From Enterobacteriaceae bacterium RIT714 (GTDB lineage Bacteria; Pseudomonadota; Gammaproteobacteria; Enterobacterales; Enterobacteriaceae): a stretch of DNA of 64,000 nucleotides. The position numbers and the translations under genes are program-made. Shown here in pieces: positions 46,733 through 58,212 of the stretch (position 1 is its first letter; every line of letters starts with the position of its first letter). Location of the stretch: contig WJYB01000001.1 of the NCBI GenBank assembly GCA_009668015.1, forward strand, positions 682,001-746,000, written 5' to 3'. The notes under the pieces were generated by a model. The model saw only the letters and a list, made by a program, of their open reading frames with translations. It had not been told where the DNA came from and ran no database searches.

Positions 46733-47323
46733 ATGCAGCTTAAACGTGTGGCAGAAGCCAATCTGCCAACCCCATGGGGCGATTTCCTGATGGTGGGTTT
46801 TGAAGAACTGGCAACCGGGCAGGATCACGTCGCGTTAGTGTTTGGCGACATCTCAGGACAGGTACCGGTACTGGCTCGCGTCCACTCAGAGTGCCTGACG
46901 GGTGATGCCCTCTTCAGCCTGCGCTGTGATTGTGGTTTCCAGCTGGAAGCCGCACTGACCCATATCGCGGAAGAAGGCCGTGGCGTACTGCTGTATCATC
47001 GCCAGGAAGGCCGTAATATTGGTTTACTGAATAAGATCCGCGCCTATGCGCTGCAGGATCAGGGGTACGACACCGTTGAAGCCAACCATCAGCTCGGGTT
47101 CGCTGCCGATGAGCGTGACTTTACGCTGTGCGCCGATATGTTCAAATTATTGGGCGTGGATGAAGTGCGTCTGCTGACGAATAACCCGCGGAAAGTAGAA
47201 ATACTGACCGAAGCCGGCATCAACATCGTGGAACGCGTGCCGCTGATTGTTGGCCGTAACCCGAAAAACGAGCACTATCTCGATACGAAAGCCGCCAAGA
47301 TGGGTCATCTGCTCAGTAAGTAA
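46733..47323 (+). CDS. ribA: GTP cyclohydrolase II
   Basis: RibA performs the first committed step of riboflavin synthesis, opening GTP to a diamino-pyrimidinone with loss of formate and pyrophosphate. At 196 residues it has the standard length. Zinc ligands C54, C65 and C67 are in place ([17 protein letters not shown]), and [10 protein letters not shown] is the GTP-binding segment. The ATG follows GGAGA. It converges on acnA with a hairpin in between. Confidence 0.97.
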   Translation: MQLKRVAEANLPTPWGDFLMVGFEELATGQDHVALVFGDISGQVPVLARVHSECLTGDALFSLRCDCGFQLEAALTHIAEEGRGVLLYHRQEGRNIGLLNKIRAYALQDQGYDTVEANHQLGFAADERDFTLCADMFKLLGVDEVRLLTNNPRKVEILTEAGINIVERVPLIVGRNPKNEHYLDTKAAKMGHLLSK

Positions 47324-47331
47324 TCGGAAAA

Positions 47332-47357
47332 GCCCGGCAGTTTGCTTTCTGCCGGGC
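47332..47357. terminator. hairpin between ribA and acnA
   Basis: GCCCGGCAG (47332-47340) pairs with CTGCCGGGC (47349-47357). The gap separates convergent stop codons. The following T-run is weak on both strands. Confidence 0.6.
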
Positions 47358-47363
47358 CATCGA

Positions 47364-50039
47364 TCAATTCAACATATTACGAATAACGTAGTGCAATATG
47401 CCGTCGTTCTGGTAATAGGTCAGCTCCGTCGCCGTATCAATACGACAACGACAATCCAGCACTTCCGTTTTGCCATCGGCGCGGGTGAGCTTCACCGGCA
47501 CCGTAGCGCCCGGCTTCAGGTTTTGCAGATTACTGACGTCAATTTTCTCCTCCCCGGTCAGCCCCAGCGTTTTGCGGGTCACACCTTGCGGGAATTCCAG
47601 CGGTAAGATCCCCATCCCGATGAGATTTGAACGGTGGATACGTTCAAATGACTCGGCAATGACAACCCGAACACCGAGCAAACGCGGCCCTTTTGCCGCC
47701 CAGTCGCGGCTGGAACCGGAGCCATACTCTTTACCGGCGATCACCGCTAACGGCGTGCCCTCCTGCTGGTATTTCATCGCCGCATCATAGATAGAAATGG
47801 CTTCCGTACCCGGCAGGTGACGCGTCATGCCACCCTCGACACCCGGAACCATTTCGTTACGAATACGGATATTCGCGAAGGTGCCGCGCATCATCACTTC
47901 ATGGTTACCGCGCCGTGAGCCGTAGGAGTTAAAGTCACGGCGCTCGACGCCACGTCCCTGAAGATAACGCCCTGCCGGACTGTCCGCTTTGATACTCCCC
48001 GCCGGAGAGATGTGGTCGGTGGTCACTGAATCACCCAGCATGGCCAGGATACGCGCGCCGTGAATATCAACCAGCGGTTTGGGCTGCGCCTCCATATCAT
48101 CAAAGAATGGCGACAAACGGATGTAGGTTGAATCACTCTGCCAGCCATAGGTATCTGAACGTTCGACCTTGATGGTCTTCCATTCAGGTGTGCCTTCAAA
48201 CACTTCGGCATACTCTTTGCGGAACATCTCTGTTGAGACCTTCTCAACCGCATGGGCGATTTCCTGCGCGGACGGCCAGATATCTTTCAGATAGATTGGA
48301 TCGCCTTTGCGATCGTGTCCAAGCGGGTCGCTCGCCAGGTTGATATTCATATTACCCGCCAGCGCGTAAGCCACCACCAGCGGCGGCGAGGCCAGCCAGT
48401 TGGTTTTGACCAGCGGATGAATACGCCCTTCAAAATTTCGGTTCCCTGAAAGCACGGCGCCCACCGTCAGATCGCCCTGCCTGATAGCCTGCTCGATGGG
48501 GTCCGGCAGCGGACCGGAGTTACCAATACAGGTCGTACAGCCGTAGCCCACCAGGTTAAAGCCCAGTTCGTCAAGATAAGGAGTGAGTTTGGCCTGAGCC
48601 AGATAGTCGGAAACCACTTTTGAGCCAGGCGCCAGCGACGCTTTCACCCACGGCTGACGTTTCAGCCCCAGCGTGACCGCTTTTTTCGCCAGCAGCCCTG
48701 CCGCCATCAGCACGCTTGGGTTGGAGGTGTTGGTACACGAGGTAATAGCCGCGATCACCACGGCTCCGTCAGGGAGCTGATACTGATGCCCGTTCATAGC
48801 ATAATCGACCGGACGACGATCTTTTTGCGCTGTATTGATTTCAAGCTCATTGCTGGCCGCAAATGCTTTTGGCACATCGCGAAGCGCAACACGGTCCTGA
48901 GGGCGTTTTGGGCCCGCAAGACTGGCTTCCACTTCGTCCATATCCAGTTCAAGCACGCTGGTAAACACCGGTTCATCGCCCGGATTACGCCACATGCCCT
49001 GAGCTTTGGAATAAGCCTCCACCAGCGCGACCTGCTCTTCGCTACGCCCGGTCAGGCGCATATACTCCAGCGTCACGCCATCGATCGGGAAGAAGCCGCA
49101 TGTCGCGCCGTATTCTGGCGCCATGTTGGCAATCGTCGCACGGTCAGCGAGAGGCAACGAATCCAGCCCATCGCCATAAAACTCAACAAATTTGCCCACA
49201 ACACCGTGTTTACGCAGCATCTGAGTTACCGTCAGCACCAGATCGGTCGCGGTGATCCCTTCGCGTAATTTCCCCACCAGTTTAAAGCCAACCACGTCCG
49301 GGATAAGCATGGAGACCGGCTGGCCGAGCATTGCCGCTTCGGCTTCGATCCCCCCCACACCCCATCCGAGCACGCCAAGTCCGTTAATCATCGTGGTATG
49401 GGAATCGGTCCCGACCAGCGTATCCGGATAGGCAATCCACTCCTGCCCCTGCAATTCACTCCAGACCGCTTTGCCCAGATACTCAAGATTGACCTGATGA
49501 CAAATTCCGGTGCCAGGCGGAACAACACTAAAACGGCTGAACGCCTGCTGACCCCACTTTAAAAACTCATAACGCTCGTGGTTGCGCTCCATCTCCAGAC
49601 GCACGTTCTCTTCGAAAGCGTCGTCATTACCAAAATGGTCAACCGTAACGGAGTGGTCGATAACCAGATCGACCGGAGAAAGAGGGTTGACTTTGGCGGT
49701 GTCACCGCCGAGGCGTTTCACGGCTTCACGCATTGCCGCCAGATCGACGACTGCTGGCACGCCGGTGAAGTCCTGCATGAGCACCCTGGCCGGGCGATAC
49801 GCTATCTCCCGATCGGCATGGGCATTTTTGAGCCATCCCGCCAGCGCGTGAATATCATCGGCAGTGACGGACTCGTCATCCTGCCAGCGCAAGAGATTTT
49901 CCAGTAAGACTTTCAGCGACTTGGGTAACCGCGCAATGTCCCCAAGTGTCCTGGCGGCCAGCGGCAAGCTATAGTAATGATAAGTTTTGTTCTCGGCTTG
50001 CAACGTGTCCTTACTGGCTTCGCGTAGGGTTAACGACAT
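47364..50039 (-). CDS. acnA: aconitate hydratase A
   Basis: AcnA is the stress- and stationary-phase aconitase that isomerises citrate to isocitrate; its apo-form binds RNA. The 891-residue protein has the iron-sulfur cluster cysteines in [10 protein letters not shown] and [11 protein letters not shown] and the C-terminal swivel domain with [21 protein letters not shown] precedes the ATG. It is monocistronic, with ymiC just upstream on the same strand. Confidence 0.97.
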   Translation of the reverse strand: MSLTLREASKDTLQAENKTYHYYSLPLAARTLGDIARLPKSLKVLLENLLRWQDDESVTADDIHALAGWLKNAHADREIAYRPARVLMQDFTGVPAVVDLAAMREAVKRLGGDTAKVNPLSPVDLVIDHSVTVDHFGNDDAFEENVRLEMERNHERYEFLKWGQQAFSRFSVVPPGTGICHQVNLEYLGKAVWSELQGQEWIAYPDTLVGTDSHTTMINGLGVLGWGVGGIEAEAAMLGQPVSMLIPDVVGFKLVGKLREGITATDLVLTVTQMLRKHGVVGKFVEFYGDGLDSLPLADRATIANMAPEYGATCGFFPIDGVTLEYMRLTGRSEEQVALVEAYSKAQGMWRNPGDEPVFTSVLELDMDEVEASLAGPKRPQDRVALRDVPKAFAASNELEINTAQKDRRPVDYAMNGHQYQLPDGAVVIAAITSCTNTSNPSVLMAAGLLAKKAVTLGLKRQPWVKASLAPGSKVVSDYLAQAKLTPYLDELGFNLVGYGCTTCIGNSGPLPDPIEQAIRQGDLTVGAVLSGNRNFEGRIHPLVKTNWLASPPLVVAYALAGNMNINLASDPLGHDRKGDPIYLKDIWPSAQEIAHAVEKVSTEMFRKEYAEVFEGTPEWKTIKVERSDTYGWQSDSTYIRLSPFFDDMEAQPKPLVDIHGARILAMLGDSVTTDHISPAGSIKADSPAGRYLQGRGVERRDFNSYGSRRGNHEVMMRGTFANIRIRNEMVPGVEGGMTRHLPGTEAISIYDAAMKYQQEGTPLAVIAGKEYGSGSSRDWAAKGPRLLGVRVVIAESFERIHRSNLIGMGILPLEFPQGVTRKTLGLTGEEKIDVSNLQNLKPGATVPVKLTRADGKTEVLDCRCRIDTATELTYYQNDGILHYVIRNMLN

Positions 50040-50170
50040 AAGCTCCTCCTTAATAACAGGGATACCCCGACAATCATCGGGGCTGTAATTAAAGATAACA
50101 CAAAGATGCCGTAACGTTTTGATAACAACCCGAATTGATAAATGAATCGGCCGTCATTGCGGGGGATAAA

Positions 50171-50198
50171 ACAAAAAACCCCGCCGGAGCGAGGTTTT
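50171..50198 (-). terminator. intrinsic terminator downstream of ymiC
   Basis: On the minus strand CCTCGC pairs with GCGGGG around TCCG (one G-T pair), followed by six Ts. Confidence 0.75.
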
Positions 50199-50203
50199 AG
50201 CGT

Positions 50204-50302
50204 TTAGTTTATGGTCAGCCAGATGAGTTGACCCCAGAACAGGATAGAAATGGTAAAAGCCCCCATCCACGACCAGTACTTCACGTTTTGTAGAGTATTC
50301 AT
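50204..50302 (-). CDS. ymiC: small membrane protein YmiC
   Basis: This 32-residue peptide (MNTLQNVKYW... ending LIWLTIN) is mostly one hydrophobic helix, WSWMGAFTISILFWGQLIW. E. coli has a 31-residue small protein at the same place upstream of acnA, which I recall as YmiC (KYWSWMGAF core). The shared core, the position and the terminator right behind it support a real gene. Function is unknown; it is probably an inner-membrane regulator-type small protein. Confidence 0.75.
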   Translation of the reverse strand: MNTLQNVKYWSWMGAFTISILFWGQLIWLTIN

Positions 50303-50437
50303 AATCTGACACCAGACATTATATTTATATGATTGGCTGGGGTATTCCCCACTTTGTATTGCTGATGTGTATTTATTAAAGAGTACAAAGGTGCACGGTC
50401 ATTGCCCTGTTATTAGCAGGATAACCTTGTTAATGAA

Positions 50438-50614
50438 TTATTGTTTTTTTGGTTCGTCTTCTGCGAACGTATCAATAAAAGCCTGCTGCTGCGCCGAGAG
50501 TTTCCAGGACGCCGGCACGCTGGTGACAGGCTCTTTACGCGCCGGATGACTGCTGTCACCTGGCTGACATATTTTTTTTACCGGTTCAGTACGCATGTGA
50601 ACAGCCATAATCAT
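50438..50614 (-). CDS. yciX: small protein YciX
   Basis: This is a 58-residue soluble, charged peptide (ICQPGDSSHPARKEPVTSVP, then a predicted helix LSAQQQAFIDTFAEDE). It follows ymiA with an ATGA overlap (50611-50614), which is why I use the ATG at 50614; ATGs at 50608 and 50596 are alternatives. The identification with E. coli yciX rests mainly on position in the ymiA-yciX pair. Function is unknown. Confidence 0.65.
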   Translation of the reverse strand: MIMAVHMRTEPVKKICQPGDSSHPARKEPVTSVPASWKLSAQQQAFIDTFAEDEPKKQ

Positions 50615-50751
50615 CCCCAATATTTCCAGACCAGTAACGCCACCACTACCCAGAACAGGGCGGAGCCAAGAAATACCGCCAGCCAGGCTTTACGCTTAAG
50701 CACTGGGTCCCTTTGCGGTTCTTCACTTCCTGATGGCATTGCTAACCTCAT
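50611..50751 (-). CDS. ymiA: small membrane protein YmiA
   Basis: This 46-residue protein has a polar, proline/charge-rich N-terminus (MRLAMPSGSEEPQRDPVLKR) and one C-terminal membrane helix (WLAVFLGSALFWVVVALLVW). It matches E. coli YmiA closely. It is first of the ymiA-yciX pair. Function is unknown. Longer in-frame starts exist upstream but diverge from the family. Confidence 0.85.
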   Translation of the reverse strand: MRLAMPSGSEEPQRDPVLKRKAWLAVFLGSALFWVVVALLVWKYWG

Positions 50752-51089
50752 ACAATCGACTTCGCTTATCATTTTGATACCAAACAATCGGTACAACTAA
50801 TCATGAGTTGAGATAAATCCTAAAGAAACTTTAGTCGAAAAGCTAGTGAATTTACGAACGATTTCCAGGGAATTATTTAATCTTTTGACCAGAAATAAAT
50901 AATTGAGATGTGGAATTTGCGAAGCGGGAATTTACTTTCTACTTTTGTCGCAAATTTGCGACAGTTTACCGGTAAAGTTGTAATGTTTATCCGGTTATAT
51001 GCGACGGGAAATGGGGATGATGATAATTCTAATTTAGCTTTAAGACATTATTTCGGTATCTCTCCAGGGCGGAAAGATACCGGATGTGA
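50752..51089. other. 338-bp intergenic region between cysB and ymiA
   Basis: This region is AT-rich. Near the cysB end there is an inverted repeat CGGTATCT (51054-51061) / AGATACCG (51075-51082) that may mark the cysB 3' end, although no T-run follows it. The rest presumably carries the ymiA promoter; no further gene was seen. Confidence 0.6.
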
Positions 51090-52079
<990 letters not shown>

Positions 52080-52195
52080 TTAGCGCATACGGGCAAATGC
52101 TTAAGACGATTTAATAATAAGAAAGGGGTTAACTATAACCACTATATCATTTATATCCCAACTGTATAGTACGGAACAAAAAATAATAACGGCCA

Positions 52196-52224
52196 ATAAA
52201 AAAGGGCCGGATTTCCGGCCCTTT
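52196..52224 (-). terminator. intrinsic terminator of topA
   Basis: AAAGGGCCGG and CCGGCCCTTT form a 10-bp stem around a 4-nt loop, followed on the minus strand by TTTTATT. It lies 27 bp after the topA stop. Confidence 0.85.
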
Positions 52225-52250
52225 CACAGGTAACTTACGGTAAGAAAAGG

Positions 52251-54848
52251 TTATTTCTTGCCTTCAACCCATTTACCATCAACAAAGAATGCAGACCAAC
52301 CCGTCGCTTTACCCTCTTTCTCAGCTGCGACATATTGCTGCTTCGTTTTGCGGCTAAAACGCACTACCGTTTTATTGCCATCTGCGTCCTGCTGCGGAGC
52401 ATCCGCCAGGTAGCGCAATTTTTCAGGCAAACGGTCACGGAATCGGTACAACTCTTCGACCAGCGGCGCACGGGTTTCGCGCGATTTAGGGAAGGTGTTC
52501 GCCGCGAGGAACACCCCGGCAGCACCGTCACGCAATACAAAGTAGGCGTCGGACTTCTCGCACGGTAATTCAGGCAACGGAACCGGATCTTCCTTCGGCG
52601 GAGCCACTTCACCGTTACGCAGAATTTTACGCGTATTCTTGCAGTCGTCGTTGGTACACGCCATGTACTTACCAAAACGCCCCATTTTCAGGTGCATTTC
52701 GGAACCACATTTTTCACATTCCACAATCGGGCCATCGTAACCCTTGATGCGGAATTCGCCTTCTTCAATCTCGTAGCCATCGCAGGTCGGGTTGTTACCG
52801 CACACATGCAATTTACGCTTCGGATCAATCAGATAGCTGTCCATCGCGGTGCCGCACTTCTGGCAACGGCGTTTGGCGCGTAGCGCGTTCGTTTCAGCGT
52901 CGTCACCTTCCAGCACGTTGAGAACTTCATTCTCAGGCACCAGGTTGATGGTCGTTTTACAACGCTCTTTCGGCGATAACGCATAGCCGGAACAGCCGAG
53001 GAACACGCCTGTCGTCGCGGTACGGATACCCATTTGACGGCTGCACGTTGGACACTCAATGCTGGTCAACACCATCTGGTTAGGCTGCATGCCCCCTTCT
53101 TCCGGGGCTTTCTCCGCCTTTTCCAGCTGCTGGGTGAAATCACCAAAGAAGCTGTCGAGCACCTTCTTCCACTCAGCCTGATGGTTAGCTACCTGATCCA
53201 GGCGGTCTTCCATCTGCGCGGTGAAGTCGTAGTTCATCAATTCACGGAAGTTATCTTCCAGACGATCGGTGACGATTTCACCCATTTTTTCGGCATAGAA
53301 ACGACGGTTTTCAGCCCGTACGTACCCACGATCCTGAATGGTCGAAATGATCGACGCGTAGGTTGATGGACGTCCGATACCGCGTTTTTCCAGCTCTTTT
53401 ACCAGCGATGCTTCGCTAAAACGCGCAGGCGGCTTGGTGAAGTGTTGCGCCGGAATAAGCTCGGTTAAAGAGAGTTCGTCGCCTTTATTCACCGCCGGAA
53501 GCGTACGATCTTCATCACCTTTACGCAGGGCTGGCATCACTTTTGTCCAGCCATCGAAGCGCAGGATACGACCGCGCGCTTTCAGGCGGAAATTGCCCGC
53601 GCCTACCGTCAGGGTGGTGGAATCGTACTTAGCCGGGTTCATCTGACAGGCAACAAACTGACGCCAGATCAGCTGATACAGCTTCTGGGCGTCTGTTTCC
53701 ATATCTTTCAGCGCTTCCGACTCGACAGAGACGTCTGAAGGACGAATGGCTTCGTGTGCTTCCTGGGAGTTCTCTTTGCTCGCGTACTGGATAGCGTTTT
53801 CCGGCAGATATTTTTTGCCGAAGTTATCGCTAATGTAGTCACGAACCATGCTGACAGCATCCTGGCTCAGATTGGTTGAGTCAGTACGCATATAAGTGAT
53901 GTAGCCCGCTTCATAAAGACGCTGTGCCATCATCATGGTTTTCTTCACCCCAAAGCCCAGACGCGTACTAGCCGCTTGCTGGAGTGTTGAGGTGATGAAC
54001 GGCGCAGAAGGCTTACTGCTCGTCGGTTTATCTTCACGATCCAGTACCTGATAGCGCGCTTTTTCCAGCAGCGCGACCGCGGCCATGGTTTGATCGCGGT
54101 TGACCGGACGGAACGGTTTATCGTTCTCATGCGTCACCTGCAGCGGCAGAGCATCACCACCCGGTGTCGCAACGTTCGCGTCAATTTCCCAGAACTCTTC
54201 CGGTACGAACGCTTTAATTTCGCGTTCACGTTCGACAACCAGACGCACCGCCACGGACTGAACGCGCCCGGCGGAAAGACCACGGGCGATTTTCTTCCAC
54301 AGCAGTGGCGAAACCATGTAACCCACGACGCGGTCCATGAAACGACGCGCCTGTTGAGCGTTAACACGATCGATATTCAGTTCGCCCGGCTTTTCAAATG
54401 CCTGACGAATCGCATTCTTTGTAATCTCGTTAAACACGACACGGCTGTAGCGTGTTTCGTCACCACCGATGATTTCCCGCAGGTGCCATGCAATGGCCTC
54501 CCCTTCGCGGTCAAGGTCGGTTGCGAGATAGATATGGTCAGCTTTTTCAGCGAGCTGCTTCAGTTCGTTAACGACTTTCTCTTTACCAGGCAGCACTTCG
54601 TACTGTGCTTCCCACTCGTGCCATGGATCGACACCCATACGGTTGACGAGCGCGCTACGTTCATCCTTTTTAGGCTTTTTAGCCCCTTTGGTGGAGGTAG
54701 AGTCTGCGCTCTTTTTACTGGCTGAGCCACTGGTCGGCAAATCGCGGATATGACCAACGCTGGATTTAACCACATAGTCATTACCCAGATACTTGTTGAT
54801 CGTTTTGGCTTTTGCCGGGGACTCAACGATGACGAGAGCTTTACCCAT
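52251..54848 (-). CDS. topA: DNA topoisomerase I
   Basis: TopA relaxes negative supercoils by a type IA mechanism. The 865-residue protein has the N-terminal Toprim domain ([33 protein letters not shown] with the acidic triad). The catalytic tyrosine is in [10 protein letters not shown] near residue 319. The C-terminal part has three four-cysteine zinc ribbons ([27 protein letters not shown]) and ribbon-like repeats. The ATG at 54848 follows AAGGTG. It is divergent from yciN. Confidence 0.97.
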   Translation of the reverse strand: MGKALVIVESPAKAKTINKYLGNDYVVKSSVGHIRDLPTSGSASKKSADSTSTKGAKKPKKDERSALVNRMGVDPWHEWEAQYEVLPGKEKVVNELKQLAEKADHIYLATDLDREGEAIAWHLREIIGGDETRYSRVVFNEITKNAIRQAFEKPGELNIDRVNAQQARRFMDRVVGYMVSPLLWKKIARGLSAGRVQSVAVRLVVEREREIKAFVPEEFWEIDANVATPGGDALPLQVTHENDKPFRPVNRDQTMAAVALLEKARYQVLDREDKPTSSKPSAPFITSTLQQAASTRLGFGVKKTMMMAQRLYEAGYITYMRTDSTNLSQDAVSMVRDYISDNFGKKYLPENAIQYASKENSQEAHEAIRPSDVSVESEALKDMETDAQKLYQLIWRQFVACQMNPAKYDSTTLTVGAGNFRLKARGRILRFDGWTKVMPALRKGDEDRTLPAVNKGDELSLTELIPAQHFTKPPARFSEASLVKELEKRGIGRPSTYASIISTIQDRGYVRAENRRFYAEKMGEIVTDRLEDNFRELMNYDFTAQMEDRLDQVANHQAEWKKVLDSFFGDFTQQLEKAEKAPEEGGMQPNQMVLTSIECPTCSRQMGIRTATTGVFLGCSGYALSPKERCKTTINLVPENEVLNVLEGDDAETNALRAKRRCQKCGTAMDSYLIDPKRKLHVCGNNPTCDGYEIEEGEFRIKGYDGPIVECEKCGSEMHLKMGRFGKYMACTNDDCKNTRKILRNGEVAPPKEDPVPLPELPCEKSDAYFVLRDGAAGVFLAANTFPKSRETRAPLVEELYRFRDRLPEKLRYLADAPQQDADGNKTVVRFSRKTKQQYVAAEKEGKATGWSAFFVDGKWVEGKK

Positions 54849-55246
54849 ATTCACCTTTACCTAATTTAATTCTTCCAGGAATACGCCGCATGTTGATTTC
54901 CCTTCCGCTGGCGACGCGTTTTGATATTGCGACGACGCCAGGGGATATCAACCCCTTTTTTCTTTCCGGACATCAGAACAACACGCCCAGGTGATTGAGT
55001 TATCGGGTATTTTACTGACATCAACATGACTATGCGACGAGCTTTTGGTCGAATGTCAAGCAATTCTGTTGCCAGATTGACGAAAGCGCACACTGTACCT
55101 GATAAAATCTGTTACGCAACTTTATTAGCATGCAAAAGCAAATCACGCCAGCTTTGCCCCTGGACCGTAGCCTTAAGAAATACAGGGAAAATTTGCCCAT
55201 CATGCGCGCCCGGCGTAGACTAAAGCCACTGTAAAAGGAGTGGAAT
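54849..55246. other. 398-bp divergent regulatory region topA / yciN
   Basis: This region contains the long topA leader with at least one promoter-like element and the yciN promoter. A GGGGATATCAACCCC sequence followed by six Ts (54941-54956) is too weakly paired to call a terminator. No additional gene was seen. Confidence 0.55.
55029..55059 (-). promoter_or_regulatory. candidate topA promoter
   Basis: On the minus strand TTGACA (55059-55054) and CATAGT (55034-55029) are separated by 19 bp. E. coli topA has several promoters including a heat-shock one; this is the clearest match in the leader, though the spacing is long. Confidence 0.4.
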
Positions 55247-55498
55247 ATGCAGCAAACGACCCAACCGATTGACCGTGAGTCTTTACTTGTCGAAGCGAAC
55301 AAACTGATTCGTGAACATGACGATACCCTGGCCGGTATCGAAGCCACTGGCGTCGAACAACGCAATGGTGTGCTGGTGTTCAGCGGTGAATACTATCTCG
55401 ATGAACAAGGTTTACCCACCGCGAAAAGCACAGCCGTATTTAACATGTTTAAATACCTGGCGCATGCTCTCTCCGAGAAGTACCACCTGGTCGATTAA
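55247..55498 (+). CDS. yciN: conserved protein YciN (DUF2498)
   Basis: This is an 83-residue soluble protein almost identical in layout to E. coli YciN ([40 protein letters not shown]). No catalytic motif is visible. AAAAGGAG precedes the ATG. It is monocistronic, with a strong shared terminator after it. Its function is unknown. Confidence 0.93.
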   Translation: MQQTTQPIDRESLLVEANKLIREHDDTLAGIEATGVEQRNGVLVFSGEYYLDEQGLPTAKSTAVFNMFKYLAHALSEKYHLVD

Positions 55499-55500
55499 CG

Positions 55501-55530
55501 AAAAACGCGAGGCCAAAGCCTCGCGTTTTT
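55501..55530. terminator. bidirectional terminator yciN / sohB
   Basis: AAAAACGCGAGGC and GCCTCGCGTTTTT form a 13-bp perfect stem with loop CAAA, with Ts on both strands, between convergent stop codons. Confidence 0.9.
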
Positions 55531-55532
55531 GT

Positions 55533-56576
55533 TTACAGCAGCGGCTTTTGCCCGCGCTGTAGCCAGCGTAACAGGAGGCGATCGGCACTGTCCGCAGCAC
55601 TATTGGTAAAGCGATCCAGAAGTTTCTTGCGCTGAGTGAAGCGCACGCCAACCAGTTCGCGACCGTCCATCAGGCTAAGAAGCAGATCGTCGCTGGTTCC
55701 CACTTCATCCACCAGCCCTTTTTCTTGCGCCTGGATTCCGTACCAGTGCTCCCCGGTCGCCACCTGCTCGATATCCAGCGAAGGCCGCATACGCTTGACG
55801 AAATCTTTAAATAGATGATGGGTTTCGTCCAGATCTTCACGGAACTTCTGCCGGCCTTCTTCGGTATTCTCGCCAAGCAATGTCAGAGTACGCTTATATC
55901 GACCGGCGGTGTGCAGCTCAATATCGATCTCTTTATTCTTCAGGAAACGGTTAAAGTTAGGTATCTGTGCCACAACGCCGATGGAGCCCAGGATCGCGAA
56001 CGGCGCCGCGACAATTTTGTCTGCCACACAAGCCATCATATAGCCTCCGCTGGCGGCGACTTTATCGACTGCAACCGTCAGCGGGATCTGCTTCTCGCGC
56101 AGGCGCTGGAGCTGTGAGGCTGCCAGACCATAGCCATGCACCACGCCGCCAGGGCTCTCGAGGCGCAGCACCACCTGATCCTGCGGTTTTGCAACCGCCA
56201 GCACGGCGGTGACTTCTTCGCGCAGTGAGGCAACTTCATGGGCATCCATACTGCCTTTAAAATCGAGTACATAGACACGTGGTTTAATCGCTTCCTCGTG
56301 TTGCAGCTTAGCCTTCGCTTTCGCCGCTTTTGCTTCCAGCTTGAGCTTTTTCTTTTGTGCTTTATGCCATTGCTTCTGCTGATGCGAGTCCAGCAATGCC
56401 ACCGACATATCTTCCTGCATCTCCTTATACTGCTCACTTAAGCGGGTAATACGTAACTCGCCACGCTGACGCTTGCGTTGCGTCAGGTTCACGATCAGGA
56501 CTGCAATCACAGCAATTGCAATAACAACCGTTGCGATTTTGGCCAGAAACAGACCATATTCAGAAAGTAATTCCAC
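55533..56576 (-). CDS. sohB: inner-membrane S49 family peptidase SohB
   Basis: This SppA-related membrane serine protease has an N-terminal anchor (GLFLAKIATVVIAIAVIAVL) and a lysine/alanine-rich coiled linker (KAQKKKLKLEAKAAKAKAKL). The S49 domain has VVLRLESPGG and the catalytic serine in DKVAASGGYMMACVAD, with a downstream Lys for the dyad. I use the GTG at 56576, which has AAGGTGGA before it and gives MELLSEYG as in E. coli (347 residues). A GTG at 56585 has no site. Confidence 0.93.
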   Translation of the reverse strand: MELLSEYGLFLAKIATVVIAIAVIAVLIVNLTQRKRQRGELRITRLSEQYKEMQEDMSVALLDSHQQKQWHKAQKKKLKLEAKAAKAKAKLQHEEAIKPRVYVLDFKGSMDAHEVASLREEVTAVLAVAKPQDQVVLRLESPGGVVHGYGLAASQLQRLREKQIPLTVAVDKVAASGGYMMACVADKIVAAPFAILGSIGVVAQIPNFNRFLKNKEIDIELHTAGRYKRTLTLLGENTEEGRQKFREDLDETHHLFKDFVKRMRPSLDIEQVATGEHWYGIQAQEKGLVDEVGTSDDLLLSLMDGRELVGVRFTQRKKLLDRFTNSAADSADRLLLRWLQRGQKPLL

Positions 56577-56829
56577 GTGTTCCACCTTGATTTAACCACG
56601 AATCTTTCAGGACCAGTGTACAACAGCCTTCTCCAGGCTGTCTCGCTTGCGACAATACAGATGCGAGCCGCTTTCAGAAATCGCTGATTAGGGTTGAAAT
56701 GGTTGCAAATTGTTAATTTCGAAGCGTTCTCTCCTGTAGACTGATTGAAATCAGCCGCCGTTTCGGGCATAAAGCCGAAAAGCGAAAAAAGCAGGCGCAG
56801 CAAGCCCGTCAAGCGCCACAGGAGTCACC

Positions 56830-57591
56830 GTGCACTATCAACCGCAAAAAGATTTACTGCAAAACCGCATCATTCTGGTCACTGGTGCCAGCGATGGTAT
56901 CGGGCGCGAAGCCGCGCTCACCTATGCCCGACATGGCGCAAGCGTGATATTGCTTGGCCGTAATGAAGATAAACTTCGCCGCGTAGCCGAGGAGATATCC
57001 GACGCAAGTGGCCTCCCTGCCCGTTGGTATCTTCTCGATTTGCAAAGCTGTACACCCGCATCCTGCGCCGAACTCGCGCAGCGCATTGCCGCACACTACC
57101 CGCGACTGGATGGCGTTCTGCACAATGCTGGTCTGCTGGGCGAAGTCCGTCCGATGGATGAACAGGACCCAGAACTTTGGCAGCAGGTCATGCAAGTTAA
57201 CATTAACGGGACGTTCTTCCTCACCCAGGCTTTGCTTCCTTTATTACTGAAGTCTGAATCAGGATCGCTGGTCTTCACCTCCTCAAGCGTAGGCCGTCAG
57301 GGACGCGCGAACTGGGGAGCTTATGCGGTTTCGAAATTTGCGACCGAAGGAATGATGCAGGTTCTGGCGGAGGAGTATCAGAATCGTCATTTGCGCGTTA
57401 ACTGTATCAATCCCGGTGGAACCCGCACCAGCATGCGCGCCAGCGCATTCCCGACAGAAGATCCGCAAAAACTGAAAACGCCGGCGGAGATTATGCCGCT
57501 CTATCTGTGGTTGATGGGCGACGACAGCCGCCGTAAAACCGGTATGACCTTTGACGCCCAGCCGGGCCGTAAGCCAGGAATTTCACAATGA
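56830..57591 (+). CDS. yciK: short-chain dehydrogenase YciK
   Basis: This is a 253-residue classical SDR. The cofactor motif is TGASDGIG at 18-25, NAG at ~99-101, catalytic Ser in FTSSSVG and YxxxK at Y165/K169. Its physiological substrate is not established. The start is GTG at 56830 with AGGAG seven bases upstream. Its stop overlaps btuR by 4 bp, so the two are co-expressed, although a link to cobalamin is not evident. Confidence 0.93.
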   Translation: MHYQPQKDLLQNRIILVTGASDGIGREAALTYARHGASVILLGRNEDKLRRVAEEISDASGLPARWYLLDLQSCTPASCAELAQRIAAHYPRLDGVLHNAGLLGEVRPMDEQDPELWQQVMQVNINGTFFLTQALLPLLLKSESGSLVFTSSSVGRQGRANWGAYAVSKFATEGMMQVLAEEYQNRHLRVNCINPGGTRTSMRASAFPTEDPQKLKTPAEIMPLYLWLMGDDSRRKTGMTFDAQPGRKPGISQ

Positions 57592-58178
57592 GTGAAGAAC
57601 GTCACCAGCAACGTCAGCAGCGTCTGAAAGATCAGGTAGATGCCCGAGTGGCCGCCGCGCAGGAAGAGCGTGGCATCGTTATCGTCTTTACCGGCAATGG
57701 AAAAGGTAAAACCACGGCGGCCTTTGGAACGGCGACTCGCGCCGTGGGTCACGGGCAAAAAGTTGGCGTCATTCAGTTCATTAAAGGTGAGTGGCCAAAC
57801 GGCGAGCGAAATTTGCTGGCGCCCCACGGCGTGGAGTTTCAGGTTATGGCGACAGGTTTCACCTGGGATACGCAGAACCGCGAAAGCGACACCGCTGCAT
57901 GTCTGGCGGTCTGGCAACACGCAAAACGCATGCTGGCCGATCCGGGTCTGAATATGGTGCTGCTGGATGAGATCACCTACATGGTGGCCTACGACTACCT
58001 TCCACTCGAAGAGGTGATGGCGGCGCTGAAAAACCGGCCTGCCCATCAGACAGTGCTGATCACCGGACGCGGCTGCCACCGTGATATTCTGGAATACGCC
58101 GATACGGTGAGCGAACTGCGCCCGGTTAAACATGCGTTTGATGCCGGAATAAAAGCGCAAATCGGTATCGACTACTAG
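57588..58178 (+). CDS. btuR: corrinoid adenosyltransferase BtuR (CobO)
   Basis: BtuR transfers adenosyl from ATP to cob(I)alamin, needed for cobalamin salvage. The 196-residue protein has the P-loop GNGKGKTT at 36-43 and the conserved FIKGEWPNGE, DEITYM and ITGRGCHRDILE motifs. It overlaps yciK by ATGA. Confidence 0.96.
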   Translation: MSEERHQQRQQRLKDQVDARVAAAQEERGIVIVFTGNGKGKTTAAFGTATRAVGHGQKVGVIQFIKGEWPNGERNLLAPHGVEFQVMATGFTWDTQNRESDTAACLAVWQHAKRMLADPGLNMVLLDEITYMVAYDYLPLEEVMAALKNRPAHQTVLITGRGCHRDILEYADTVSELRPVKHAFDAGIKAQIGIDY

Positions 58179-58185
58179 AAAAGAA

Positions 58186-58212
58186 AAACCCGGCGACGCC
58201 GGGTTTATTTTT
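58186..58212. terminator. bidirectional terminator btuR / rluB
   Basis: AAACCCGGC (58186-58194) and GCCGGGTTT (58198-58206) form a 9-bp stem with a 3-nt loop and A/T runs on both sides, between convergent genes. Confidence 0.85.

Noticed and set aside
54941..54963. GGGGATATCAACCCC followed by Ts in the topA leader, resembling a terminator
   Set aside because: Only four G-C pairs form and the inner bases do not pair; it points toward yciN, with no known transcript to terminate.
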